DNA of 64,000 nucleotides from Pyrrhoderma lamaoense (taxonomy: Eukaryota; Basidiomycota; Agaricomycetes; Hymenochaetales; Hymenochaetaceae). The translations under genes were made by a program, and so were the position numbers. Position 1 is the stretch's first letter. The number at the start of each line of letters is the position of its first letter. The stretch covers positions 186,001 to 250,000 of the forward strand of contig NBAZ01000013.1 in NCBI GenBank assembly GCA_002794735.1, read 5' to 3'. Shown piece after piece: positions 13,348 to 23,723 of the stretch. The notes under the pieces were generated by a model. The model had not been told where the DNA came from and searched no databases. It worked only from the letters and a program-made list of their open reading frames with translations.

Positions 13348-16300
13348 TCATAGGTCCCTATTCCCCGAAACGTACGCACGAGCCCACCTGGCAGTATCCT
13401 CCGTCGCGTTCACCAACGGATCCAATCGCGGTAACCTCCAACTCTCGTCTACTTCCTCTTCCTCTTCCCCGCTCTCATTCCCACCACCCCCACCAGCAGC
13501 AGCTTCTTCTTCTTCTTCGCTATATGCATCTGAAACGGGTGAATACATAGCAAGACTCGCTAGTGCTAAGTACGTATGATACGGATCTGGATGTTCTTCC
13601 TTCGCCTTCCCAATTCCACCTAATAACCGCCTCTCGTTCTTCCTCCTCTTCCTCCTCTCTCTCTCTTCTTCCTTTTCTTTTTCTCTTCGTCCTCATCTCC
13701 ATCCCCACCTTCATCTCCATCCTCGTCACCCTACCACTATCATTACCACCACTCCCACCACCCCCACCCACACTAACAACAGCAAACTGACACCAATCCA
13801 AAAACAACGCATGCATCCGTCTATTCACAAACCGTCCAACGCCCAAAATCCTCATCGCACCCCCACACCAAAAACTATAACAGGCATCGGCAGCGCCCTT
13901 CTCCGTCCTGCCCGAAAGCCCACCGTCGAGAGCGGATTGTCGGAAGGCGAGCCAGCGGATGACGCGTGTGCGTTCGTGCGGGTGAGAGAGGCGATAGGTG
14001 AGAAGGAGGGTGGGGTGAGGGCGAGGGTTGCGAGCGCACAATAGGTTGGTCCGCCTAAGAGGGAGGGGAAGGAGGAAGGAGGAGAGGAGAAGAAGGAGGT
14101 AAGTAGTAGTAGTAAGAAGCAGAGGCTGAAATAATTAAGGAGCGAAGCCACCAAGGGGCCATGAACGAATCATCGATGACGAATGTATGTATGTGTGTGT
14201 ATGTATGTGTACTAGAACTATACTAGTAAATGAATTAAAAGAAAGTAAATGAAAAGATAACAGGGAGGAGGAGGTATGTGTGCGTGTGTGTGAGTGTGGC
14301 TTATCTCTAGCCAACCATGTTCGGTCGTCGTTCCACCTTATCTCCTCCTCCCTCCTTCCACTCTGTGATCGACACCCCCCACCCCCCTTTGAACAGCTTA
14401 AATTCTATTTTGTAAAAAAAGAAAAGGGGATTATAAACTTTATTTAAGGGTCGGGAGTTTTTTTTTTCGGCGCATAATCCTGCCCCCCCCCCTGTCCTTG
14501 AAGAAAACAAACACACACAAACTCTCTCTCTCTCTCTTCCGAGCGATAAGCTATCCAACCAAATAACCGACCATCTCTGTTTTCCTTGTTCCTTGTTTCC
14601 CAAACACATGGGTCGGATGGACAGGGGTCCAAGATCTCTTCGTCCCCTCGTCCTCCTCCTCCCGGACCCGACAAGACATAATAAGGAAACGAAACGAAAA
14701 CGAAATTGAAATATGAAATTATAGAAATATGAAAAAAGGAAGGATGACAAATAAACCAATTATATTTTAAAAAAAGGAGAGAGAAGAGAATGGATCACGA
14801 TACCTTGAGCTTCGTTCCCCGGAGCCTGTCCAAACCCGCCTTCATAACTCATACATCGCCGGACAAAACTCAGCGCGCGCGGAACATCTACACCTCTCCA
14901 GTCGTCCAACAGAGAACTGATAACAAACGCTGTGTACACCATCCGGATATCCGCTTCTCCTTGTCCCGGTATGGCTGTGAAGCTATAACATATATGAAAA
15001 TGTGTGTTTGTGTGTGACTAAGAGGAAGAGAAAAAGAAGGAAGGTGGGTGGGATGAACATCGTACCTCCCGTCTTCTTGTTGAGTTGCTTTGAGTAGTCC
15101 GATCAGTCCTTCTCGGTCGAGTCGGGAGAAATCATCTCGGAGGATTGCAAGAGCGATGAGTGCAGTGTATGTCATTATCAAATGAGGAGGATCTGGATCA
15201 ATCGTTTCCGAAGCCTGTATGTATATCAGCTTAGAAGTTTGAGTAATTACATTACAAGATGTAAGGATTTCTGACGGAACGGATGGGCTATATGCGTTTG
15301 CATATCTTATAAAAAGAAGGAGTGTTACTTGCCTCGGCTTTGAAGGATGTATGCATGAACGGACCAGGTCGAAATCCACCTATTCGTCCGTCATTCTCGT
15401 CAATTTCAACAGCCTGCCTCCTTGAAGATAGATATGAACATTGAACATGTGAGATGAGGTCTTCAAGTCAAGATGACATTCATTCACTGTTAAGTATGCG
15501 TACATACCTTTCACTATCCAGAGCCTTCACTCCTCTACGAGATATTTGCTGTTCCCAGATCCATTCTCTCCAACTCTCCCTATCAGTGACCTTCGACTTC
15601 TTTTCTAGCAGCCCTATGATATCCAACGATCCAAGACAGTAAAATCCCACTCCGATCCTTTATTTCGTTCCCCATGTCAACCCCATGGACCATACCACAT
15701 TCGAAGTTGTAACAAATTATCCCCCGTGTTAATCACGCATCACGCATTCACAAGCAGAGAATAGCACAAATAAGGTATCGATAAAGAGAGAATAAACGCG
15801 TAAGTGTATGAAGGTATAGGTGGGGAGTGACAGAAAAGTTTGTGCATCCATCCCGTTAAATCAGTAGATAGCGAGCGAAACCCCCGAGCCGAAGTTTCCA
15901 ATGCGGAACAAAAGGGAAGCAGATAAAAAAAATGAGAATATTTTCGAAGGAGAACGAACGAAAGAAAGAAAGAACGCGAAGAGGAACATCCCCGCCATAG
16001 TCAACCAGTCAAATGTCAGATGTACCCCATATGTCCATATGCATATAATCAATCGAGGTATGTATGTTTCGGTTATTATATGCGTTCATCCAACCACCAT
16101 GTCCCAAGGTTCATTTTTTTTCGTTGTTCCACCACCACCATCATTGTCGTCATCAAAGTAGCACCCGGACCGATGCGAACAATGTGTTTGAAACGTAGAG
16201 AGTTCATATTTTGCGGGGAGAGACAAACATGATATGTAGCAATATAGGCGGAACAATGATATAACAACAGGCAAATAATTGTGTTTATAATTTCCGACAA

Positions 16301-16598
16301 GGTATACAGAGTTGAACATTGGGAATAACAGAGCCGGCCCCAAGGATATGTGAGATCGAGGAAATGAGGAAAGCAAGTAAGGTCGGGATGAATCCGATCG
16401 GAGTGTCAAAGTAAAAAAAAAGCAGAAAGTGAGGATGGGGAAGAAGCAAAAAAAAAATGAAAGATGGAAACAGATAAGATACTCACCGTCCGGTATCGAC
16501 CTCACTCGCTGAAGCAGGTAAACCATACAAGCATCGCATACAAAATTTGCATGTCCTGGTTTGTTGAGCACGCCCAAGAAGTCGTCGTCCAAGTCCAT
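13348..16598 (-). CDS. CDC43: Geranylgeranyltransferase type I, beta subunit
   Basis: Beta subunit of protein geranylgeranyltransferase I, which prenylates CaaX-ending Rho/Rac/Cdc42-type GTPases. Exon 1 (16598-16487) begins MDLDDDFLGVLNKPGHANF. Later exons are about 15700-15508, 15420-15333, 15214-15066, 14982-14804, 14054 to about 13793, and 13619-13348. Motifs are VGFYCLGSLDI, GRIGGFRPG, PPHLIMTYTALIALAIL, SYEGGFGQAPGNEAQGG and YCALATLAL. The zinc ligands appear as Asp and Cys in DACYSFW and His in DPYHTY. The ending LDPLVNATEDTARW is characteristic of the type I subunit rather than farnesyl or Rab enzymes. One base seems lost between about 13990 and 14035. Exon 3 ends in a GC donor. Two introns are unusually long (about 750-790 nt), and a short exon may be missed in the first because its phases do not match as drawn. 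A Glu/Gly-rich insertion lies near 13430-13520. Confidence 0.85.
15331..15332 (-). other. Non-canonical GC splice donor (GC-AG intron)
   Basis: On the minus strand the exon ends GCCGAG and the intron begins GCAAGT, followed by a normal acceptor ending ATACATACAG before 15214. Joining them gives SFKAEASETIDPDPPHL in frame, as the prenyltransferase family requires. AG|GCAAGT is the usual context of functional GC donors. Confidence 0.8.
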
Positions 16599-18175
16599 AT
16601 CTTCCTCCTCTTCTTGCTATACTCTCCGATACTGAGTTATATCCCCTACGTTATCTCTTGAAGGGGAATACTGTACTTGCGGGAAAGAGGACAGGTAGGT
16701 GGAGGTGAGTTGTATGGAAGAGTCGTAAATCGTGCAGCTGAGGAGATATTAGATAGAATTGATGTTTAAAGCTTGATCTTGGACCTGGCCTATTGGGGCA
16801 CCCGTCCAGTGATAGTCATCACCACCTACTTGCTACTTGTAATTACATGTAATAATACTAATACACTTGATACTAGTAATGGTAAGTATACATCAGTGAC
16901 GTAATTTATACCTGTGACAACTTGTCAATGCTCGAGAATTGGGTTCTTGAATTTTCTAGTTTATATATCCTAATGTGTTTAAAGGTGTATAACGCGTGAC
17001 AGCATAAACGAATTCGGTTAGTCACGAAGTCTAACTCCGGATAAACTCATAATTACGAAGCGTGATGTCACGTAGACACCTTTTATCTTACCTCAACATT
17101 TTTAACAAAACAGATCAACATTTCAACTCTCAGTATTTCACCTGACTCACTACAGTTCCTAGACAACCTTCAAGTGAGAACCCCAACAAGTATGCATTCG
17201 ACATCAAAGGGAAAATGTAGAGGACGAAGAAAAAGGACAAGACAGAAAACACAGATCCATTTAAAGAATTGAGAAACAAAAAACCGTATTGCACACCTCC
17301 CTCTACCATCACCAAAGTGCGCCCAAAAAAGAAAAAGAGAGATAAGAAAAGTGGATCTTGGTCGATAGATAGCTGAAGAAGAAAACGTTGAGGGATAAGA
17401 GAATAAAGATGTAAAATTCAGTTTTGATTTGTGAAGTCAAGAAAAGTAATGCAAAACAGAGGAAGAGGTTGAGAAGAAGTATAGGGAGATAAATCGAGAC
17501 TATCCCATTATACATGGTCCTGTCCTGAATACATGTATTCACTTCTTGATAGGAGCACCAAGGGAGTTGGGGGTCGAAGGGGCTAGATGGGCTCAGGAGT
17601 AGAAGAAGAAAGGGAAGATGGGGTATGGAGCGCGGGGAGTGCCAAAGATGGATACTGTATATAAGGTATATATATGTAACATGTAGCAAAAAGGGATTGT
17701 AACAGATTGCTAGTAAAGAGTAAGAAGAGGAGTCAGCCAGTTGAAAATCGAGAAAGGAAAAAAGGGGAAAAAAAACACCAGGATGATATTTGATTCTGGA
17801 GTTATGGTGGGACGAAGATGGGCTAGAAGCAGACAGAGACGAATTAGAACAAGGAGAACAGAGGATGTTGAAAAAGGGAAGAGGGGTGAGGTGAGCAATA
17901 CATAAGTACCCTCAGACATCAAGACAGAATAAAGGGAGAATGAGAAGAAAAGAGAAGAGGGCTCGGTCCAGACGTAGCCATTAGATACGAACTTAAATAC
18001 TAGACAGTACTAAACAGAAGATATAATCGTAGACAAAAGTGATAGGAGACAGGAAATGATGGGAGGGAGGGAGGAAGAAAGGAAAAGCTATGTCTACTGA
18101 TCCGATGTTTAACAAATAACCCAAACTACAATCCAACCTCAACCCTTGAAAATAAAGGACTAAATCTACCAGCTT
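16599..18175. other. Intergenic region
   Basis: No gene is supported. Open frames on the minus strand (about 17130-17922) are hydrophobic low-complexity readings of purine-rich plus-strand DNA. A TGACGT half site lies near 16907. The stretch includes the CDC43 promoter. Confidence 0.5.
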
Positions 18176-19700
18176 TTAACGTGCTTTCCATACACGTTCC
18201 GAGGCAAACTCCATATAGGTCAACTTCGGACAGGCACGAGTCCAAGCCTCTACGAGACGTTGCTCCAATGCGAGGCCTAGTTGTAAATCTGCGTACGATT
18301 CACGTTGTACGCCCGACCGCTCGTTTCCATCCTCATCAGCGCCAGAGGTAGAGAACAGTTCCAAGCGAGTTAATGCAGGGAAACGGTCAAAGAGTAGGAG
18401 TTAGTTGGTTATGTAGGTCCTATATATACCCAAGGAAGAGAAGTCAGTCATGGTAGCTTTCTTAAGTATAGTAAAAATTAGTAGGTTAAAAAAACATACG
18501 CTATCAGAACCACTCCACCCAATAGCCAAAACTTCAAGCATACTCCCGACTTCAGACCCCAGAGCATTAAGAATCCGACCAACAGTCCTTGTATCCACTT
18601 TAGCCGTACACCTCATCCTAAACTCGCGAATCGTCTTCTCTCTCATCGTAAGCCCCGCACGCCTAGCCTCTCTCGCAGTTTTCCAACTCTTGGCCGGAGA
18701 AACAGGATCTTTCATAGCAGGATTCTCTGCAGCAGCGAGAGCTTTCGCGATTTCGATCGGCTTAAGACCCTCATACATGCTGGTTGTAATTTCGGCATCC
18801 ACAGTCTTGAGAGGCCGTCCCGGGACTAATTGGACAACGAGAGAAAGAGGGGCGGTTAGGTGTTCAAGGTTTGGAAGTAGAGGGGTTGTGGAAGGAATAT
18901 TCTGAGGTTTGGGTATATGGATCGAAAGAGAAGGAGGTAAAGGGGGGACAGGAGGGATATTGTCGGTAGGGAAGGAGACGCTCGTGAGGAAGAAGATGGA
19001 GAAGGGGTTGGAGAAGGTATAGGTAGATGAAATACATCGGGCAATTTCAGAGAGCGGATCCAGGGTGTATTTCGAGGAAGCGGATAAGCAAAGAACCGAA
19101 AGAAGTACTCAACGTCGTACGACCGGATAAAGTCAGCGACTTGAGCCTTAGAAGCGCAAGAGGTTGTGGAGGAGACGCAGAAGGCGTCGGGACTGGTGAA
19201 GTGCTGGGGGACTTGCGTTGAGGTTGGCGGATCGGGAAGAATGCCATCAGTAGGGATGAGTGAGGGTGAACCAAGTCCAGACATTCAATGTTTGGTATGC
19301 TGGTGAGTACACGAGGAAGAATGTATTCTTCGGGGGATGAGTTTATTGAGATTGTTGGAGCACGTCTAGGTATGGTATGTCTTGGAGAAAGAGTTACTGG
19401 TGATGGGGAGCTTGGAACTTTTGCGCAGACCCATCTCATTTTTCTAACACAACAGGAAATCTCCGAGTTGCTCGCCAGCGTCTGAAGAAGTCTTTTTCTC
19501 CTCTTTTCGCTGTCATGCAGATCATCTGAGTCAATGTTTGCATATAGAACATCTTGGGAATCTTTCAAGAAAGCTCGACAACATCTTGCTAAAGAAGATA
19601 GACTATGTTGTGAAAAATAAGGCATTGCTAATCGCATAACGTCTATTAGAGTCTGAGATGGAGCAGACAGAGGCCCTGAGTGACGAATATCAAAATTCAA
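18176..19700 (-). CDS. F-box-like / leucine-rich protein (start and one junction unresolved)
   Basis: The N-terminal part (DVMRLAMPYFSQHSLSSLAR, CCRAFLKDSQDVLYANI) resembles the F-box-like start of basidiomycete adaptor proteins, which recruit substrates to SCF ubiquitin ligases. Downstream pieces such as IPNIECLDLVHP, LLRLKSLTLSG and FPALTRLELFSTSG look like irregular leucine-rich repeats; the end is YMEFASERVWKAR. The frame changes near 19048 (GSAL to SEIARC). This needs two extra bases or one fewer, unlike the single-base losses elsewhere. After SGSDS there is a good donor (GTATGT near 18495), but no AG acceptor sits just before the DRFPALTRLEL coding stretch. No ATG precedes the F-box-like segment in frame; the sequence is open from an acceptor-like site near 19704. 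It could be degenerating, or joined to the Ser-rich gene just upstream. Confidence 0.5.
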
Positions 19701-19705
19701 GTTTT

Positions 19706-20472
19706 CTACGCCTCACAAGTCTGAAGAGACTTTAAAGGACTGCTTGACAAGCTTCTATTCATAGTTGTTTCCTCGTAGGGTAATCTATTGGTGGGTGTGA
19801 CCACTGAAGGATCTCGCGAAGCAGATCTAGATAGAGATAGCGCCTTTATAGACGCCTCATATTCTTCTTGAGCGTATGTCGAAAGGTCAATTGAACTTGC
19901 AATCTGTCCCAGGCCTGATGGAGGTCGAATTTCAGGAGATGGGGGTGACGGTGAACGAGAGATATAGGTATAAGATTTCTCCTCGATGACCTTTCCCTTG
20001 TTCCTTATCCCCCTCCAGCTACACCCTCGATACCATCAAGAAATCCAGCAACTTTCTTATGCGATGGTTTCGGCACAAAAATAGATGATAGAGCGACTCG
20101 AATGTTCATGGAACGTTTCCTATGCAAGGAACCTGACGAGTTCTGACTCTTTTCCTCTGATCCGTTAACATTTGAGCTTGTAAATGATGTATAGCTCGGA
20201 TTCGGGAGTGATGAAGGAGGGGGATCAGGGAGGGGCTTCGCTTTTCGCCTCTTCGAGAGCTTCCGAGTGACGGGAGTTTGTTGCATATTATTATTGGCAA
20301 CCTTCTGGTCTGTCCGACGCTGGTAAGTATCTACGTCCACCGAAAGCGGAAAGAGGACAGAGTTGGCGTTTGCATTTGCACGGGGAGTAATCTCGCCAGA
20401 AGATAGAACTGGTTGTGAGCTACCGAGACCAAAGAGCGACAGACGTCGCGCATGTCTAGGCTTTGTTGACAT
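19706..20472 (-). CDS. Ser-rich hypothetical protein with basic proline-rich motif
   Basis: I do not recognise this gene. From the ATG at 20472 it reads MSTKPRHARRLSLFGLGSSQ, then a basic/proline segment KLSKRRKAKPLPDPPP, a Ser-rich stretch, FVPKPSHKKVAGFLDGIEG, and after a one-base loss in the C5 run 20009-20013 continues IRNKGKVIEEKSYTYIS to a TAG at 19708-19706, about 255 residues. No membrane segment or enzyme motif is visible and it is probably largely disordered. It is divergent from NDUFS4 (starts 390 bp apart). The F-box-like frame begins almost at its stop codon, so the two may be one gene with an intron I could not place. Confidence 0.5.
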
Positions 20473-20861
20473 GAATAAATGGGCAAAAAGAGCGGGGGTC
20501 ACCTGCGGGCGGCTACAAATATACAATATGAGAAATATAGCACAGATACGATAAATCTATGTCCATGGAGACACGCGGTGAAACACGAGGAGATTGGCCG
20601 CACCTTGTTATTAGTGAGAAATATATCTAGTCTTGGTCAATGAGTGTGTTTTTGAATGAGCGACTGAAGAAGCGCCAGTTGGCAACTTTCCTCGAAATTT
20701 TTTTTTTCCTAGACCGAGAGGAACTAAAAACGCAGTTGGACGTCAGCGGCGGCGACAAGCATCGTGTTTTGAAGGAGAAAGTAGCACGTTACGTACAGTA
20801 CGCCCAGCAAGGGACTCGCTCGCTTGCAAGACGCGGACTCACATTCCTCCACTCAACCGCC
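20473..20861. promoter_or_regulatory. Divergent promoter between the Ser-rich gene and NDUFS4
   Basis: About 390 bp separate the two divergently oriented start codons, so both promoters must lie here unless upstream exons exist. An upstream plus-strand frame from 20640 (MSVFLNERLKK) runs in frame into NDUFS4 but is not needed; the mitochondrial leader starts at 20862. Confidence 0.5.
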
Positions 20862-21669
20862 ATGTCTTTCCTGCGCGTAGTTCAGCGCAACGCTGGTCGC
20901 CGCACTTCTTTTCCGGCAGTAACTTTCTCTCGTGCTCAGAGCACATCCACAACTCAGACTGGCGTAGATGTTGTCCAGAAAGCGTCTACTGAAGTCACTA
21001 CAACAATTCCACCAAAGGAGGCTATAACAGCAGATGTCATTAGCGGTGCCCCAGGTATGTGATATTCCTCCTCTCGAGTTTCAAATGAGAAAAATTCCTT
21101 CCGGAGAGGGGAAGGCGCTAACATGAGAGGTTGGTTAATAGTTGAACTCCGTCATCGTTCGGTACGCATCTTCAAACCGACACGAAACACTATGCAAAGC
21201 GGCGGTGCGAAGGGTGAGAAATGGAGAATCGACTTTGACATCCTCCAAGGGAGCGGCCGCTGGGAGAATCCTCAAATGGGTTGGGCTAGCTCGTATGTGG
21301 TTCTAGTACTATTCTTTTCGATTTTCAAGAAAGTTCTGAATCTCGGTAAATTTCGACATTAAAAGTGCGGACTACATGCAAGGGACCCGGTTATCTTTCG
21401 TTCAAAAGAAGATGCTATCCACTTCGCCGAGAAGCAAGGTGCGTTACAATTTAGTATCTCTTACATTTAGAGCAAATGATCAATATTTTTTTCCTATATG
21501 CAGGTTGGGATTACTTTGTGTAGGTACTAGTGTTATATCTGAGGACTCCTGTTCTGATGTTTTGTTTCGATTTAGGCAACCAGAGACTGTGAAGCGAATT
21601 CCCCCGAAAAACTACTCTGAGAATTATCTGTACAGGCCAACTAAGCTTCGCATACTCAAGACGAAGTAG
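20862..21669 (+). CDS. NDUFS4: NADH:ubiquinone oxidoreductase 18-kDa subunit, mitochondrial complex I
   Basis: Accessory subunit of respiratory complex I at the matrix-facing N-module/Q-module junction. Exons join as 20862-21054, 21142-21292, 21366-21438, 21504-21519 and 21576-21669, giving about 175 residues. The start MSFLRVVQRNAGRRTSFPA is a typical Arg-rich mitochondrial presequence. The conserved domain runs VELRHRSVRIFKPTRN, WRIDFDILQGSGRWENPQMG, SADYMQGTRVIFRSKEDA, FAEKQGWDYFV, ending PKNYSENYLYRPTKLRILKTK or near equivalent. One base appears lost at the GG at 21389-21390 (frame restored to GTRVIF). The fourth exon is only 16 nt. All other phases fit. Confidence 0.93.
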
Positions 21670-21947
21670 ATATTTTATGTCAAGTTAGACACTACTATGT
21701 TACGCGTCAAATCTATCTTTTGAAAGGTGTTAACAATGCGAACTCATTTTCTGATAACTTCAATGGCAAGATCGTTACACGTTTTTCTTTTACTTGTTCC
21801 TGTTTTTGGATTTTTAGGACACTTTTACAGCGATAACTGCTCAGGCAGGTCAAAGAGCTTACTTCACATCAGATCGACAGGCTTCTGTCATTCATACACT
21901 AGTAAACATATACCCCACCCTTCTCCCCCACACAGACACGGCTCTCC

Positions 21948-22439
21948 TCACGGTGGGACACATCTGACGAGATACTCCCTGGGTAAATACAACTGTCCAC
22001 TCTCATTCTCCACCCTTAGTAGATTACCACCCTCACCAGTATCGCCACAAACAGTCCACTTTAATCCGATGAGCCTATCCAAAGGCTTCCCTGTGGTAAA
22101 GAAGACCACGACCTTGTCTCCGACTCTTTCAGGAAGCTGAGGCTGCAAGTAATCCAGAGGGATAATAAGACGCAGCTTGTCTGCCTTGAGGCTTGTGTCT
22201 ACATCACTAGTGTCTACCCTTGCTTTCTTCAGTAGTTTCAGTACAGCGAATACCTGGGGTGTTGAGCTGCTAGGTCTGAGAACGTCGCGCACAATGGAGA
22301 TAATAATGCCATGTTTCCCCTCGAATCTTCCACCCTCCCACATGCTGTTCATTGTCCCGTGAACGGATACAAGGATACGTAATATATTTCGTTCCAAAAC
22401 GTATCTATACCATGTACCAGTATACTTGGGTTTATTCAC
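21948..22439 (-). CDS. Uncharacterised ORF with KOW-like segments
   Basis: I do not recognise this gene with certainty. The reading has no ATG at its 5' end; the first internal ATG in frame gives MNSMWEGGRFEGKHGIIISI near 22352. The segments FEGKHGIIISIVRDVL and ERVGDKVVVFFTTG resemble KOW-type beta-barrel motifs found in Spt5-like and ribosomal proteins, but similarity by eye is weak. It ends GQLYLPREYLVRCVPP and is convergent with NDUFS4. It could be the last exon of the gene ending at 22439, or a fragment of a larger relic. Confidence 0.35.
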   Translation of the reverse strand: MNKPKYTGTWYRYVLERNILRILVSVHGTMNSMWEGGRFEGKHGIIISIVRDVLRPSSSTPQVFAVLKLLKKARVDTSDVDTSLKADKLRLIIPLDYLQPQLPERVGDKVVVFFTTGKPLDRLIGLKWTVCGDTGEGGNLLRVENESGQLYLPREYLVRCVPP

Positions 22440-23015
22440 TATCGCTGTCTAATGTAAGCACTCGGATCCAGAAACACAGGGGCTAGTTGGTCCTTACAGA
22501 TCTCCTTCTTTGCCGATGCCATTGACCTCAAGACCGCTGCTGCTTCTACAAGCTCGCTGATGTCTTTAAACGCATGGCTTAACAAAGTCTGTTGTTTCGC
22601 CTGGGTTGACCTAGTACCGTTTTCAGTCTGCACGTACTTACTCTCTGTTATGAACCCTTGAGAAAACTTCGAAAACTCACACATTGGAAACTTTCTTTCT
22701 CTTATTCCTTTCTGGTGCACGCGGTGGTGCTTTTCGCTCTTTCTTATTATTATCGATGTTCATGAGCAGGTACGCAGTCAAGTTTATCACTACGACCTGT
22801 TGTCTAGTGAGTTTTAAACGGGATCCTTCGTCCTTGAAACTTCCGTAGCTAGCGAGTATTTCTCCTAGACGGCTTAGAACTGTAAAAGTCCCCTCAGAAG
22901 AATCAATCCCCAGTGGACCTAATATGGAAGAAGCGTCTATTTCCTTCGAACAGAGTTGATCATAGACTGTTGGAGTTTTCTTTTCTAAAGCTTTGGAAAA
23001 TTTTCTCCTTGCCAT
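22439..23015 (-). CDS. Hypothetical basic protein, two exons
   Basis: I do not recognise this gene. The ATG at 23015 starts MARRKFSKALEKKTPTVYDQ. A plausible intron of about 79 nt (donor after VSN near 22683, acceptor ACCCAG near 22605) joins ERNKRKKVSN to AKQQTLLSHAFKDIS, giving about 165 residues ending DPSAYIRQR. The first exon contains a helical stretch TRQQVVVINLTAYLLMNIDN followed by a basic cluster that could be nuclear-localising. It lies immediately upstream of the KOW-like ORF on the same strand, with the stop codon touching that frame, so the two may be parts of one locus. Confidence 0.45.
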
Positions 23016-23555
23016 ATTGTTGTATAGAAGTATAGTCTGACTCTAAGATATGATGGATTACTTTGAAAGAGCGAGACGTAAATTTACAATATCTTGGGCA
23101 TGATATATAGAAAAACATGAATTTTGATCTCCGGCCAAAAGTCGAGCTTTTGAGTGATTATATAACACCAATATATGATTAATGAACATTGTAGAAAGAT
23201 TGCTCGTATCACTTGTATTAGCTATTGTTGCTTCTTCATCACAGAAGAATAAATAACTTGCTTCGTCTTCTAGCCTTATGTTTACTGTATGTTTGGTTCT
23301 TCCCAATTTCTAGACCGTTCGTCGCCTTGTCATCTTGATTACATGTATCCATTTTTTACAGGATGCCGTTTTATATGATCCGCCGACGAAACGAACGCCA
23401 ACATCATGAGCATCTATTCATGGAGATACCGGCCAATTGTATGATTGATATTTGCTCCACTTTGACTACATACATGCAGGAGCATGGATCATGACCAAGC
23501 ATCACTTTGTGTTTTGATTTTTCTCGTTGTAGCTTCGGCCTCCCTACAACGTCAA
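23016..23555. other. Spacer between the hypothetical gene and the phosphate carrier
   Basis: It contains an 82-codon minus-strand frame (about 23058-23306; MGRTKHTVNIRLEDEASYLF) with no recognisable motif or partner exon; it could be a fragment of the adjacent unknown locus. Otherwise nothing is supported. Confidence 0.4.
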
Positions 23556-23563
23556 TGACGTCA
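23556..23563. promoter_or_regulatory. CRE/ATF-type palindrome TGACGTCA upstream of the phosphate carrier
   Basis: A perfect 8-bp TGACGTCA lies 161 bp before the ATG at 23724. This is the consensus for bZIP factors of the ATF/CREB group. Function is inferred from position only. Confidence 0.4.
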
Positions 23564-23723
23564 TGTGTCCTAGCACATTACAAACAGCGCCTCAGTGTTT
23601 TATATAATTCATCTTAAATCATATACATATAATATAGACACCGTGGATATCGAGGGCATACCTATATATACATACACCGATACCCAGAGCTTTGTGTAGT
23701 CTTGAAGGCTAATTAAAACCACT

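Noticed and set aside
13520..13790. Glu/Arg/Met-rich minus-strand coding continuing from the DACYSFW exon
   Set aside because: It is read-through of an intron; the acceptor before 13619 gives the expected GIGKAKEEHPDPYHTY sequence.
14307..14759. 150-codon minus-strand frame rich in Phe/Tyr/Arg
   Set aside because: It lies wholly in a CDC43 intron between two exons whose phases match, and consists of low-complexity tract translations.
17130..17922. Three hydrophobic minus-strand ORFs
   Set aside because: They are translations of purine-rich plus-strand sequence, giving Leu/Phe/Ser runs without an alternating hydrophobic pattern, splice context or family motif.
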